A stretch of DNA of 64,000 nucleotides from Flavobacterium sp. LMO8 (GTDB lineage: Bacteria > Bacteroidota > Bacteroidia > Flavobacteriales > Flavobacteriaceae): the NCBI RefSeq assembly GCF_009495755.1, contig NZ_WIBJ01000028.1, forward strand, positions 207,588 through 271,587, written 5' to 3'. Position 1 is the stretch's first letter. Each line of letters begins with the position of its first letter. Positions 35,443 through 44,707 of the stretch are shown here, in pieces. Under the pieces are notes generated by a model that did not search any database, had not been told where the DNA came from, and saw only the letters and a program-made list of their open reading frames with translations. The translations under genes and the position numbers were made by a program.

Positions 35443-38211
35443 ATGAAAAAAATATTTTTTATCCTTATAATGGCACTTACTACAAGTGCCTTTTCTCAAA
35501 ATATACGTTTTGAAGGAACTGTTAAAGATACTACAGGAATAGGTTTGGAAATGGCTAATATTATGGCGATTAACCAACAAACAAAAGCCATGGATGCTTA
35601 TGCTATTACAAACGAAACTGGAAAATTTATCTTAAATTTAAAAGCGAGCACAGCTTATACACTTAAAGTAAGTTATATTGGTTTTCAAACGTTTGAAAAA
35701 TCGGTTACAACTGGAACAACTACAATGAATTATCCAGTGGTTTTAAAAGAAGGAACTCAGTTAAACGAGGTGGAAATCGTACATGAAATGCCAGTGAGTG
35801 TTTCGGGCGATACCATTATTTATAATTCAGATTCGTTCACTAATGGCACAGAACGAAAGTTGGAAGATGTATTGAAAAAGCTTCCAGGAGTTGAAGTAAA
35901 TAAAGATGGTGAAATTGAGGTAGAAGGTAAGAAGGTTCAAAAAGTAATGGTGGAAGGAAAAGATTTCTTTGATGGTGACACGAAGTTAGCTACCAAAAAT
36001 ATTCCAGCGGACGCTTTAGATAAAATTCAAGTTTTACGTAATTATAACGAGGTTTCTAATTTAAAAGGATTAGAAAATAATGAAGAAAGTATAGCTATTA
36101 ATATCAAACTTAAAGAAGGGAAAAAGAATTTTTGGTTCGGAGATATGATGGCAGGAATTGGTGTTGGAATGGAAGATACCCGATTTATTGTAAATCCGAA
36201 GTTGTTTTTCTATAGTCCGAAATACAGTTTAAATGTAATTGCTAATGTGAATAATATTGGTGAATTACCATTAACAGCTCAAGATTATTTCAAGTTTACG
36301 GGTGGTTTCAAAAACATGATGCGTAAAGGTGGTTCTTCTTTTAATGTAGCTTCTAATGACTTGGGAATTATGGGACTTCGTAACAATCAAGCAGCTAATA
36401 TTGAATCTACTTTTGGAGCGGCTAACTTTAGTTTTAATCCTTCAAAAGCATGGACTTTGAGTGGTTTTGGAATTTTATTAGGAAATAAAACCGAAATTGA
36501 AACTACAACTATTTCAAATCGTACAGATAATTTACCAGATGGTTCTTCTCAAACCATAACAGAAAACCGAGAAGAATTTACCCGTCAAGACAGCAAACAA
36601 TTATTATTTAAATTAAGCTCGAGTTATGTGCCATCAGCAAAAGCACATTTCGATTACGATGCGTTAATTAAACTTTCAGATCAAAAAGAAAATACAAGTC
36701 TGTTTTCTGACAGGCTTTCTGATATTTATACAGGAAAAGATCAAAATCCATTTTCAATCAATCAAAATCTAAATTATTATTACACTTTAAATGAAAAACA
36801 TGTATTTGCTTTTGAAATGCAACACTTGTATCAAAAAGAAGATCCGTTTTATAATGCTAATTTAAGTGTATTGCCATTTGGAGCTTTATTGCCTTCATAT
36901 ATAACAGAAGGAAATCCATTAGATCCAATTGATCAGGCAAATATTAGAGACGATGTTTCTCAAAAAAGATTTGTGCAAACGAATAAACTTGATTCAAAGT
37001 TTGATTATTATTATATGTTGACTCCAAAAAGTAATATCAATTTAACTTTAGGTAATACCTATTCGTATCAAAATTTTGATTCTTCTATATTCCAAATTTT
37101 GGAAAATAGAACGCAAAATAATTTAACGGATAGCTCAGAAATTAATGATGTGAATTATGCTTTTAACGATGTGTTTTTAGGTGTTCATTATAAATTCATG
37201 TTAGGAAAATTTACATTTAATCCTGGTTTTAGTGTGCATCAATACAATATGAATGATGAGCAACTTGGAACATCAAACAAGCAATCATTCACTAGATTTT
37301 TGCCTGATGTTTACGCTTTGTGGCAAATTAAAAAATCGGAAACATTAACTTATAATTATTCGTTAACCAACAATTTTACCGATATTAATAAGTTGGCACA
37401 AGGTTATGTGTTTTCAAATTACAACAGTTTATTTAGCGGAAATAGATTTTTACAAAATTCAACATCTCAAGTACATTCATTGCGTTATTTTAAATACAAC
37501 ATGTTTAATTTTGAGAATATTTTTGCTAATATTACTTATACCAGACAATTAGAAGCTATTAAAAACAGAGCGTTATTGTTTGATGTAAATCAAGTTTCGT
37601 CATCAGTTAATATCAATTCTTCTTTTCCAGAAGAAACTTTTTCTGCTATTGGTAATTATGGTCGTTCCTTTGCAAAATATTACAAAGCAAATTTAAGAGT
37701 AGGAGCAAATTGGTCTAAATTTAACAACATTCTTGTTTTTCCAGATACTGATACTAATCCAGATAACAATCCTTCTGAAATTCAAACAACTGAATCAATT
37801 GCTCAAAATTATAGCTTAAGTTTTTCAACGAATTATAAAACATTACCTAATTTAACTTTAGGATATAATTTTACAATTAACGATAACTTTTCAGATGTGA
37901 TTTATGTAGACAGTCCTACTTTAACATTAGAATATTATTTCTTAGATGCATTTTCTTTCGTTTCGGAATATTCTTATTTTCACAACAGAAATAAAGCCAA
38001 AACAATTGATAGTGAATATGATTTTTTAACAGCAAGTTTAATGTATCAAAAGAAAAATAGCAAATGGGAATGGAAACTTTCAGGAACCAATTTATTAGAT
38101 ACTAAATCGTTAGATACCAATAGTTTTAGTCAATTAGGAGGAACGAGTAGTTTTTCAAGCTATAGAGTGCAGCCAAGGTTTGTAATTCTGAGTTTAAAAT
38201 ATAACTTATAA
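35443..38211 (+). CDS. TonB-dependent receptor-like outer-membrane beta-barrel protein
   Basis: A 922-aa outer-membrane protein. Signal peptide MKKIFFILIMALTTSAFSQ (start 35443; an upstream in-frame ATG overlaps the GLPGLI gene), a CarboxypepD_reg domain (IRFEGTVKDTTGIGLEMANIM, about 80 residues), a plug-like region (DTIIYNSDSFTNGTERKLEDVLKKLPGVEV, MVEGKDFFDGDTKLATKNIPADALDKIQVL), and a long barrel ending VILSLKYNL. This subgroup often lacks a TonB box, so active transport is not certain. It is paired with the GLPGLI gene and ends at a bidirectional terminator before metK. Confidence 0.87.
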   Translation: MKKIFFILIMALTTSAFSQNIRFEGTVKDTTGIGLEMANIMAINQQTKAMDAYAITNETGKFILNLKASTAYTLKVSYIGFQTFEKSVTTGTTTMNYPVVLKEGTQLNEVEIVHEMPVSVSGDTIIYNSDSFTNGTERKLEDVLKKLPGVEVNKDGEIEVEGKKVQKVMVEGKDFFDGDTKLATKNIPADALDKIQVLRNYNEVSNLKGLENNEESIAINIKLKEGKKNFWFGDMMAGIGVGMEDTRFIVNPKLFFYSPKYSLNVIANVNNIGELPLTAQDYFKFTGGFKNMMRKGGSSFNVASNDLGIMGLRNNQAANIESTFGAANFSFNPSKAWTLSGFGILLGNKTEIETTTISNRTDNLPDGSSQTITENREEFTRQDSKQLLFKLSSSYVPSAKAHFDYDALIKLSDQKENTSLFSDRLSDIYTGKDQNPFSINQNLNYYYTLNEKHVFAFEMQHLYQKEDPFYNANLSVLPFGALLPSYITEGNPLDPIDQANIRDDVSQKRFVQTNKLDSKFDYYYMLTPKSNINLTLGNTYSYQNFDSSIFQILENRTQNNLTDSSEINDVNYAFNDVFLGVHYKFMLGKFTFNPGFSVHQYNMNDEQLGTSNKQSFTRFLPDVYALWQIKKSETLTYNYSLTNNFTDINKLAQGYVFSNYNSLFSGNRFLQNSTSQVHSLRYFKYNMFNFENIFANITYTRQLEAIKNRALLFDVNQVSSSVNINSSFPEETFSAIGNYGRSFAKYYKANLRVGANWSKFNNILVFPDTDTNPDNNPSEIQTTESIAQNYSLSFSTNYKTLPNLTLGYNFTINDNFSDVIYVDSPTLTLEYYFLDAFSFVSEYSYFHNRNKAKTIDSEYDFLTASLMYQKKNSKWEWKLSGTNLLDTKSLDTNSFSQLGGTSSFSSYRVQPRFVILSLKYNL

Positions 38212-38227
38212 AGACTTGATTTGTAAC

Positions 38228-38265
38228 AAAAAAGCCTGATTTTTATTAAAATCAGGCTTTTTTTA
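38228..38265. terminator. Bidirectional terminator between the receptor-like gene and metK
   Basis: A 16-bp perfect stem, AAAAAAGCCTGATTTT / AAAATCAGGCTTTTTT, with a 4-nt loop; both strands end in a T-run. Confidence 0.93.
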
Positions 38266-38279
38266 TTAATTATAGATGA

Positions 38280-39530
38280 TTAAATCTTAAATGCATCTTT
38301 TACTTTGTCAACAAAATCTAATTTTTCCCAAGTAAACAATTCTACTGTTAATGTTTTAGATTCACCACCTGGAGCTGTAAACGTTTTAGTTACAGTTTCA
38401 GGAGTTCTTCCCATATGTCCGTAAGCAGCCGTTTCGCTGTAGATTGGATTTCTTAATTTTAAACGTTGTTCAATAAAGTAAGGACGCATATCAAAAATGC
38501 TTTCCACTACTTTGCTGATTTCTCCGTCTGTTAAGTTCACTTTTGCAGTTCCGTAAGTATTTACGTTGATTGATGTTGGCTCAGCAACTCCAATCGCATA
38601 AGAAACTTGTACTAAGATTTCATCGGCTACACCAGCAGCCACTATGTTTTTAGCAATATGACGTGTCGCATAAGCGGCAGAACGGTCTACTTTTGATGGG
38701 TCTTTTCCAGAGAATGCACCACCACCGTGAGCTCCTTTTCCACCGTAAGTATCAACGATAATTTTTCTACCTGTTAAACCAGTGTCGCCGTGAGGTCCTC
38801 CAATTACGAATTTTCCTGTTGGGTTAATGTGGTATTTAATTGCATCATTGAATAAATGAGCATATTGAGGATTTTTAGCAATTACTCTTGGAATCAAAAT
38901 TTCAATAATGTCTTTTTTGATTTTTGCTAACATCGTTGGTTCATCAGCAAAATCATCGTGTTGAGTTGAAACTACAATAGCATCAATACGAACCGGTTTG
39001 TTATCATCAGAATATTCTAAAGTAACTTGAGATTTAGCGTCTGGACGTAAGTAAGTGATTTCGTTGTTTTCTCTTCTTAAATCCGCTAAATCTTGTAATA
39101 GTTGATGAGACAATTTCAATGCTAACGGCATGAACTCAGCAGTTTCGTTTGTAGCATAACCAAACATCATTCCTTGGTCACCAGCGCCTTGCTCTTCTTT
39201 ACTTGCTCTGTCAACTCCTTGATTAATATCGGCAGATTGTTCGTGAATAGCAGATAAAACTCCGCAAGAATTAGCTTCGAACATATATTCGCTTTTCGTG
39301 TAACCAATTTTCTTGATTACATCTCTTGCGATAGTTTGTACATCTAAATAAGTGTTTGATTTTACTTCTCCAGCTAAAATTACCTGACCTGTTGTAACTA
39401 ATGTTTCACAAGCTACTTTTGACTCAGGGTCAAATGCTAAAAAGTTATCAATTAATGCGTCTGAAATTTGATCCGCAACTTTGTCAGGATGTCCTTCACT
39501 CACTGATTCTGACGTAAATAAATAAGCCAT
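38280..39530 (-). CDS. metK: S-adenosylmethionine synthetase
   Basis: Makes SAM from methionine and ATP, the end product of the sulfur block in this window. The 416-aa protein has [20 protein letters not shown] (ATP site), [36 protein letters not shown] and the P-loop-like [20 protein letters not shown]. It is transcribed away from the cysH operon. Its leader contains a SAM-II-type riboswitch directly behind a consensus promoter, so SAM probably represses its own synthesis. Confidence 0.97.
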   Translation of the reverse strand: MAYLFTSESVSEGHPDKVADQISDALIDNFLAFDPESKVACETLVTTGQVILAGEVKSNTYLDVQTIARDVIKKIGYTKSEYMFEANSCGVLSAIHEQSADINQGVDRASKEEQGAGDQGMMFGYATNETAEFMPLALKLSHQLLQDLADLRRENNEITYLRPDAKSQVTLEYSDDNKPVRIDAIVVSTQHDDFADEPTMLAKIKKDIIEILIPRVIAKNPQYAHLFNDAIKYHINPTGKFVIGGPHGDTGLTGRKIIVDTYGGKGAHGGGAFSGKDPSKVDRSAAYATRHIAKNIVAAGVADEILVQVSYAIGVAEPTSINVNTYGTAKVNLTDGEISKVVESIFDMRPYFIEQRLKLRNPIYSETAAYGHMGRTPETVTKTFTAPGGESKTLTVELFTWEKLDFVDKVKDAFKI

Positions 39531-39555
39531 AATAAATTATTTTTTAAAATTTAGC

Positions 39556-39565
39556 GAGGAAAAAT
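39556..39565 (-). promoter_or_regulatory. Segment able to pair with the SAM-II aptamer 5' side
   Basis: On the minus strand ATTTTTCCTC (39565-39556) is the exact 10-nt complement of GAGGAAAAAT (39647-39638), the P1 5' arm plus the start of L1 of the riboswitch. It lies 25 nt before the metK ATG. A mutually exclusive long-range helix is likely; its effect on expression is inferred. Confidence 0.6.
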
Positions 39566-39596
39566 AATTGCAGAGATTGCGTAAAGGAGTAGTAAT

Positions 39597-39648
39597 ACTG
39601 CTTTAGCATTTTTTTAATGAGGTTGCAATCAGTTCAAATTTTTCCTCT
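39597..39648 (-). ncRNA. SAM-II riboswitch (metK leader)
   Basis: The minus strand reads AGAGG (P1 5' arm), a loop containing ACUGAUUGCAA, CCUC (P1 3' arm), an A-rich stretch, then GCUAAAGCAGU. This matches the SAM-II pseudoknot fold: the conserved UUGCA and GCUAAA segments are present, GAGG pairs with CCUC (P1), and ACUG (39633-39630) pairs with CAGU (39600-39597) to form the pseudoknot. SAM-II riboswitches are known from Alphaproteobacteria and Bacteroidota upstream of met genes. It starts within about 10 nt of the predicted transcription start and ends 66 nt before the metK ATG. Confidence 0.82.
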
Positions 39649-39661
39649 TTGTTTTCGTTTG

Positions 39662-39690
39662 CAAATGTATGAAATGAAATTGAATTCCAA
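39662..39690 (-). promoter_or_regulatory. Promoter of metK
   Basis: Minus strand: TTG (39690-39688), an 18-nt spacer, TACATTTG (39669-39662). It is placed so that the transcript begins just ahead of the SAM-II aptamer. Confidence 0.75.
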
Positions 39691-39823
39691 ATAGTTGTTC
39701 ACTTTTTTTTATAGTTTATTAATTGAAGAATTATGAAACCGTCTTTTTTATAGATTATTTTTCCATTAATAATTCATTTTTAATTAAAATAAATCTATTT
39801 TATTTAATTTAAACAACAAAATT

Positions 39824-39868
39824 TAGAAAAATAATCTATTTATTTTTTTATTGTAGAAAATAAATCTA
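39824..39868 (+). promoter_or_regulatory. Two TAGA-N7-TCTA palindromes and -7 element of the cysH operon
   Basis: TAGAAAAATAATCTA (39824-39838) and TAGAAAATAAATCTA (39854-39868), centres 30 bp apart. The second overlaps the first bases of TAATTTTG (39867-39874), a TAnnTTTG -7 element. No good -33 element lies at the right distance. This placement suits a transcription factor operator. Confidence 0.6.
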
Positions 39869-39899
39869 ATTTTGCCCTGTCAAATTAAAAGAAAAGAAA

Positions 39900-39968
39900 A
39901 TGAACTTTACAATGTGCAATATGTGTATGATGATGTGGAATAATCCGCAGAGGAAACCTGTTGCATAA
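39900..39968 (+). CDS. Met/Cys-rich leader peptide of the cys operon (attenuator)
   Basis: A 22-codon ORF about 19 nt after the predicted transcription start. It begins MNFT, continues MCNMCMMMW and ends NNPQRKPVA. Six of 22 codons are Met and two are Cys, eight of them within codons 1-12. CAG-AGG (codons 17-18, 39948-39953) is complementary to CCTCTG in the 5' arm of the terminator that follows. A ribosome stalled at the Met/Cys codons would leave CAGAGG free to pair and block the terminator. A ribosome reaching the stop codon would mask it. The same ORF, with a Val-to-Ile change, precedes metY. Its existence is seen in the sequence; translation and stalling are inferred. Confidence 0.82.
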   Translation: MNFTMCNMCMMMWNNPQRKPVA

Positions 39969-39993
39969 TTTTAAAAGTAAATTAATTCAATAT

Positions 39994-40021
39994 AACCTCT
40001 GTCGAAAGCAGAGGTTTTTTT
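39994..40021 (+). terminator. Attenuator terminator of the cysH operon
   Basis: An 8-bp stem, AACCTCTG / CAGAGGTT, closed by TCGAAAG (which can fold into a C-GAAA-G tetraloop), followed by seven T. It ends 23 nt before cysH. The 5' arm has an alternative partner, CAGAGG, inside the leader ORF. Confidence 0.88.
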
Positions 40022-40044
40022 ATGTCTAATCTCAAAATAAATTT

Positions 40045-40740
40045 ATGAATACAAAGCTTATAAAGTTTTTAGAAACCACTAATAATCTAGAGCTTGAACT
40101 TGATTTTTTAGCTAACAATTTTAATGAAAAGATAGTTTTTTCGACCAGTTTTGGGATAGAAGATCAAGTAATATCGCATGAAATTTTTTCTCAAAATTTA
40201 AACAATATAGAAGTATTTACATTAGACACGGGACGATTTTTTGCGGAAACCTATGCGGTTTGGGATAAAACATTACTTCAATACAATAAAAAAATAAAAG
40301 CTTATTATCCCAATACTGAAAAAGTAGAAAACTACGTAAATGAAAATGGAATTAATGCCTTTTATAATACTATAGAATTAAGAAAAGAGTGTTGTTTTAT
40401 TAGAAAAGTAGCGCCGTTGGGAAGAGCTTTAAAAGGCGCTAAGATTTGGATTACAGGTTTACGAGCAGAACAATCGGAAAATAGAAATACTTTAAAAAAA
40501 ATAGAATGGGATGAAGAAAGGCAGTTGTACAAATACAATCCATTACTCAATTGGTCAACAGAAGATGTGGTAACGTATTTAAAAAAATTTGGAGTTCCAT
40601 ACAACACGCTTCACGATGAAAACTTTGTAAGTATTGGTTGTGCTCCATGTACCAGAGCGTTAAAACCAGGGGAAGATTTTAGATCAGGACGTTGGTGGTG
40701 GGAAGATAAAACAAAAAAAGAATGTGGCTTACACAGATAA
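40045..40740 (+). CDS. cysH: Phosphoadenylyl/adenylyl-sulfate reductase
   Basis: Reduces APS (or PAPS) to sulfite. The 231-aa protein has the PP-loop nucleotide-binding start (KIVFSTSFGIEDQVI), RKECCFIRKVAPL and GCAPCTRA, which together form the CC...CxxC pattern that binds a [4Fe-4S] cluster, and the C-terminal catalytic ECGLH. The cluster pattern indicates the APS-using type, consistent with the absence of an APS kinase (cysC) gene in this operon. It is first in the sulfate assimilation operon behind the Met/Cys attenuator. Confidence 0.94.
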   Translation: MNTKLIKFLETTNNLELELDFLANNFNEKIVFSTSFGIEDQVISHEIFSQNLNNIEVFTLDTGRFFAETYAVWDKTLLQYNKKIKAYYPNTEKVENYVNENGINAFYNTIELRKECCFIRKVAPLGRALKGAKIWITGLRAEQSENRNTLKKIEWDEERQLYKYNPLLNWSTEDVVTYLKKFGVPYNTLHDENFVSIGCAPCTRALKPGEDFRSGRWWWEDKTKKECGLHR

Positions 40741-40763
40741 ATTACTAACCGAAAAATAATAAA

Positions 40764-41669
40764 ATGGCAATAACAAATCAATATTTAGAACAATTAGAAA
40801 ACGAAGCGATTTATATCCTTAGAGAAACTGCGGCGCAATTTGAAAAACCAGCATTACTATTTTCCGGAGGTAAAGATTCCATTGTTTTGGTGCACTTAGC
40901 ATTAAAAGCATTTCGACCAGGAAAATTTCCGTTTCCTTTAGTGCATATTGATACCGGACATAATTTTCCTGAAGCAATTGAATTTAGAGATTACTTAGCT
41001 AATAAAATTGGTGAAAAACTAATTGTTGCTTCGGTAGAAGATAGTATTAAAAAATACAATTTACAAGAAACGGTAGGTCGTTTTCCATCTAGAAATGCAT
41101 TACAAACCTATGCTCTTTTGGATGCGATTGAAGAAAATCAATTTGATGCTTGTATAGGTGGAGCAAGAAGAGATGAAGAAAAAGCAAGAGCCAAAGAACG
41201 CATTTTTTCGGTTAGGGATGATTTTGGACAATGGGATCCAAAATTACAGCGCCCCGAATTATGGGATATTTTAAACGGAAAAGTGCAAAAAGGACATAAT
41301 GTTCGGGTTTTTCCAATAAGTAATTGGACTGAATTAGATGTTTGGAATTACATTCAAAAATATAACATTGAATTACCAAGTTTATACTTTGCACATGATA
41401 GAGAATGTATTGTTCATCAAGATAAATTGGTAGCAACATCCAAATTTATTCAACCTTTAGAAGATGATGAAGTGGTAATTGAAAAAGTACGATACAGAAC
41501 GGTTGGTGATATGACATGTACGGCAGCAGTTCCTTCCGAAGCAGCAACTATTCAAGACATTATTGATGATATTATTCAAACTAGAATAAGTGAAAGAGGA
41601 CAAACTCGTTTAGATGATCAACTCTCAGAAGCAGCCATGGAAGACAGAAAAAAACAAGGATATTTTTAA
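40764..41669 (+). CDS. cysD: Sulfate adenylyltransferase subunit 2
   Basis: Makes APS from sulfate and ATP together with the GTPase CysN. The 301-aa protein contains the PP-loop LLFSGGKDSIVLVHLA, HIDTGHNFPEAIEFRD, IGGARRDEEKARAKER and the Arg/Lys-rich end LSEAAMEDRKKQGYF characteristic of CysD. It is 23 bp after cysH and 18 bp before cysN. Confidence 0.97.
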   Translation: MAITNQYLEQLENEAIYILRETAAQFEKPALLFSGGKDSIVLVHLALKAFRPGKFPFPLVHIDTGHNFPEAIEFRDYLANKIGEKLIVASVEDSIKKYNLQETVGRFPSRNALQTYALLDAIEENQFDACIGGARRDEEKARAKERIFSVRDDFGQWDPKLQRPELWDILNGKVQKGHNVRVFPISNWTELDVWNYIQKYNIELPSLYFAHDRECIVHQDKLVATSKFIQPLEDDEVVIEKVRYRTVGDMTCTAAVPSEAATIQDIIDDIIQTRISERGQTRLDDQLSEAAMEDRKKQGYF

Positions 41670-41687
41670 ACTTGAAACAAAAAACAC

Positions 41688-42926
41688 ATGAACACATTAA
41701 GATTTATAACAGCAGGAAATGTAGACGATGGCAAAAGTACTTTAATCGGACGTCTTTTATATGATTCTGATAGTATTCATACGGATCAATTAGGGGTTTT
41801 ACAAAAACAAACGAAACAAGAAGGTGTTGATATCGATTTGTCATTAATCACCGATGGACTTCGTGCCGAACGTGAACAAGGGATTACAATTGACGTGGCT
41901 TACAAATACTTTTCTACTAAAAAGAGAAAATTCATTATAGCGGATGCTCCAGGACATGAACAATACACGAGAAATATGATTACGGGAGCTTCCAATTCTG
42001 ATTTGATTATTATTCTTGTCGATGCTAGAAAAGGGATTACAGAACAAACCAAGCGACATGCAAGTATTGGCTCGTTAATGGGACTTAAGAAAGTAATTAT
42101 TGCAGTGAATAAAATTGATTTACTAAACTACTCTGAAGCGGTTTTCAATCAAATTAAAGCTGATTTTGAGGCTATTAAATCAGAATTAAATTATAACGAA
42201 ATTAGTTACATACCAGTGAGTGCTTTGGTTGGAGATAATATCGTAACAAAATCTGAAAATACGTCTTGGTACCAAGGAAAAGCATTGTTAGAAACATTAG
42301 AAGATATAGAAATTGAAACAACATTAAATCTAGAATCTCGTTTTCAGGTGCAATGGGTCATTCGTCCAAAAGATGAAGTAAATCACGATTATCGAGGTTA
42401 TGCTGGTTTAGTTTTAAGCGGAAGTTACAAAGTAGGTGATGAGATAACCATTTTACCCGCAAGAATAACAACTAAAATTGTAAAAATCGAAAACAATTTA
42501 GAAACAATCAATGTAGCAAAAGCAGGAGATAACGTGGTGTTGCATTTTGATAATAATATTGATGTCAGCCGAGGAGATACAATTGTATTATCAAATCAAT
42601 TACCACCTGAATCCAATCAAATTAATACTTGGATTTCTTGGTTAGATAATGCCCAACTTCAATTAGGGAAAACCTATTTGCTACAGCATCGATTTAAAAA
42701 TGTAAGAGTAAAAATTCAATCGATAAATCAAAAATGGAATATTAATGAATGGCAATTCACACCAACAGAAGAAATCAAATTAAACGATATTGCTCAGATA
42801 ACTTTAAAAACTAATCAACCCTTGTTTTTTGATGCTTTTGATAAAAATGCAAAATCTGGAAATGCTATTCTAATTGATGAAACCACATTTAATACGGTGG
42901 GCGCTTTAATGTTTTTAGAAAATTAA
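41688..42926 (+). CDS. cysN: Sulfate adenylyltransferase subunit 1 (GTPase)
   Basis: An EF-Tu-like GTPase that drives APS synthesis. The 412-aa protein has G1 GNVDDGKSTLIGRLL, the switch region REQGITIDVAY, G3 DAPGHEQY, G4 NKID, then two beta-barrel domains. It lacks the fused CysC kinase domain found in some relatives, again fitting a pathway that goes through APS directly. It is 6 bp before cysE. Confidence 0.97.
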   Translation: MNTLRFITAGNVDDGKSTLIGRLLYDSDSIHTDQLGVLQKQTKQEGVDIDLSLITDGLRAEREQGITIDVAYKYFSTKKRKFIIADAPGHEQYTRNMITGASNSDLIIILVDARKGITEQTKRHASIGSLMGLKKVIIAVNKIDLLNYSEAVFNQIKADFEAIKSELNYNEISYIPVSALVGDNIVTKSENTSWYQGKALLETLEDIEIETTLNLESRFQVQWVIRPKDEVNHDYRGYAGLVLSGSYKVGDEITILPARITTKIVKIENNLETINVAKAGDNVVLHFDNNIDVSRGDTIVLSNQLPPESNQINTWISWLDNAQLQLGKTYLLQHRFKNVRVKIQSINQKWNINEWQFTPTEEIKLNDIAQITLKTNQPLFFDAFDKNAKSGNAILIDETTFNTVGALMFLEN

Positions 42927-42932
42927 AAGAAT

Positions 42933-43760
42933 ATGAATCAATCCAATTTCAATTGCGAACTGTTATTCCAAAGAAATTTAAAAGAAAAGCGAAACTTTCT
43001 TGATAAAACCAAAGCAGAAAATTGGTTGGAAAATCTATTTGCATGGTTGTTTTGCACACAAGAAGAATGTTTGGACTATGACACGTTTCAAGAAAAGGAA
43101 TTGATTTTAAGAAATGAGTTACAAACATTGTTAAAGCAATCAGAAGTTGTTTCGGAAATAGATTTTACAAATAGATTTTACGAGAGTTTAGTTGCAATTC
43201 ATTCCGATTTGTTGTCCGATTTAGAAGCAATTTTAGATTTTGATCCAGCTGCAAAATCAAGAGCCGAAGTGCTTCTAGCTTATCCTGGTTTTTTTGCCAT
43301 TTTCGTTTATCGAATTGCAAATAATTTATGGGTGCATAAAGTGAATATTTTGCCAAGAGTACTTTCAGAATTGGCACACAGTAAAACAGGTATTGATATT
43401 CATCCTGGAGCCAATATTGGAAAGTGTTTCTTTATCGATCATGGAACTGGAATTGTAATTGGTGAGACAGCAAAAATAGGAAGCAATGTTAAAATTTATC
43501 AAGGTGTAACACTTGGAGCATTAAGTGTTAGTAAAGAGAAAGCAAAAGAAAAAAGACATCCTACGATTGAAGATGATGTAATAATTTATGCCAATGCCAC
43601 AATTTTAGGAGGAAATACAACTATTGGAAAAGGAGCCATAATTGGCGGAAATGTATGGATAACCGAATCCATTCCTGCACAGTCGCTAGTGTATCATAAA
43701 AGTGAAATCATCGTGAAAACAAAAATAGAGTACAACAACATTATCGATTTTAGTATTTAA
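42933..43760 (+). CDS. cysE: Serine O-acetyltransferase
   Basis: Acetylates serine, providing the carbon skeleton for cysteine. The 275-aa protein has an N-terminal helical region and a C-terminal left-handed beta-helix made of hexapeptide repeats ([42 protein letters not shown]), with the catalytic His in IDHGTG. It is slightly longer at the N-terminus than short (EpsC) forms. It lies within the cys operon directly before the cysteine synthase gene. Confidence 0.95.
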   Translation: MNQSNFNCELLFQRNLKEKRNFLDKTKAENWLENLFAWLFCTQEECLDYDTFQEKELILRNELQTLLKQSEVVSEIDFTNRFYESLVAIHSDLLSDLEAILDFDPAAKSRAEVLLAYPGFFAIFVYRIANNLWVHKVNILPRVLSELAHSKTGIDIHPGANIGKCFFIDHGTGIVIGETAKIGSNVKIYQGVTLGALSVSKEKAKEKRHPTIEDDVIIYANATILGGNTTIGKGAIIGGNVWITESIPAQSLVYHKSEIIVKTKIEYNNIIDFSI

Positions 43761-43779
43761 AAAAATAAAACTTAGTAAG

Positions 43780-44691
43780 ATGAAAGTAAATAATATCTTA
43801 GAAACCATTGGAAATACACCAGTTGTAAAAATAAATAAGCTTTTCGGAGCTAATAAAAATGTATTTATAAAATTAGAACGCACGAATCCAGGAAACAGTA
43901 TAAAGGACAGAATTGCCTTAGCAATGATTGAAGATGCTGAAGCAAAAGGATTACTAAATTCAAACAGCGTGATTATTGAACCAACTTCTGGAAACACCGG
44001 AATTGGATTGGCATTAGTAGCAGCTGTGAAAGGCTATAAAGTAATTTTAGTAATGCCCGAATCGATGAGTGTAGAACGTAGAAAATTAATGGAGATTTAC
44101 GGTGCCGAATTCGATTTAACACCTCGTGAAAAAGGTATGAAAGGTGCCATTGAAAGAGCTGCGGAATTAGTTTCTCAAACACCAAATGCATGGTCGCCTT
44201 CACAGTTTAAAAATCCAGCAAATGTTGAAGTGCATCAAAAAACAACTGCTCAAGAAATTTTAGCCGATTTTCCAAATGGATTAGATTATATTATTACTGG
44301 TGTAGGAACTGGTGGGCATATTTCTGGAGTAGCTGCAGTTGTTAAGGCTAAATTTCCAAATGTAAAAGTAATTGCAGTGGAACCAGAATTATCACCGGTT
44401 TTGAGTGGAGGAAGTCCTTCACCACATCCGCTTCAAGGAATTGGTGCTGGATTTATTCCCGAAAATTATCACGGAAATTTAATCGATGAGGTGATTCAAG
44501 TTTCAAAAGAAGAATCCTTCGAATACACCAGAAATATTGCCAAACAAGAAGGGATTTTAGTAGGAATTTCCACAGGAGCATCTCTGGCAGCAGTAGCAAA
44601 AAAAGTAGCCTCATTACCTGATGATGCTGTAGTGTTAACCTTTAATTACGATACCGGAGAACGATATCTTTCCATAGAAGGATTGTTCTAA
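43780..44691 (+). CDS. cysM: Cysteine synthase (O-acetylserine sulfhydrylase)
   Basis: A PLP enzyme that joins sulfide and O-acetylserine to give cysteine. The 303-aa protein has the PLP-lysine segment [16 protein letters not shown], the [13 protein letters not shown] loop and [14 protein letters not shown] (phosphate binding). The closing region [16 protein letters not shown] is typical. The CysK/CysM distinction cannot be made securely; the symbol is therefore approximate. An 82-bp gap containing a hairpin separates it from cobA. Confidence 0.93.
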   Translation: MKVNNILETIGNTPVVKINKLFGANKNVFIKLERTNPGNSIKDRIALAMIEDAEAKGLLNSNSVIIEPTSGNTGIGLALVAAVKGYKVILVMPESMSVERRKLMEIYGAEFDLTPREKGMKGAIERAAELVSQTPNAWSPSQFKNPANVEVHQKTTAQEILADFPNGLDYIITGVGTGGHISGVAAVVKAKFPNVKVIAVEPELSPVLSGGSPSPHPLQGIGAGFIPENYHGNLIDEVIQVSKEESFEYTRNIAKQEGILVGISTGASLAAVAKKVASLPDDAVVLTFNYDTGERYLSIEGLF

Positions 44692-44707
44692 AAATCAGTA
44701 ATTTATT

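Larger units (their letters stand above)
39817..40023 (+). repeat. Duplicated sulfur-operon leader, copy 1 (before cysH)
   Basis: About 206 bp nearly identical to 51183-51390 before metY, with a handful of substitutions and one 1-base indel. Shared parts in order: two TAGA-N7-TCTA palindromes, a TAATTTTG promoter element, a Met/Cys-rich leader ORF and an intrinsic terminator. Sequence outside these limits differs, so this is a duplicated regulatory cassette. The gap 39531-40044 thus holds the metK leader, this leader, and AT-rich sequence with two further TAGAT/ATCTA-type boxes (39750, 39786). Confidence 0.92.

Noticed and set aside
40045..40740. CysH as a strict PAPS reductase
   Set aside because: The CC...CxxC iron-sulfur pattern and the absence of cysC point to APS use.
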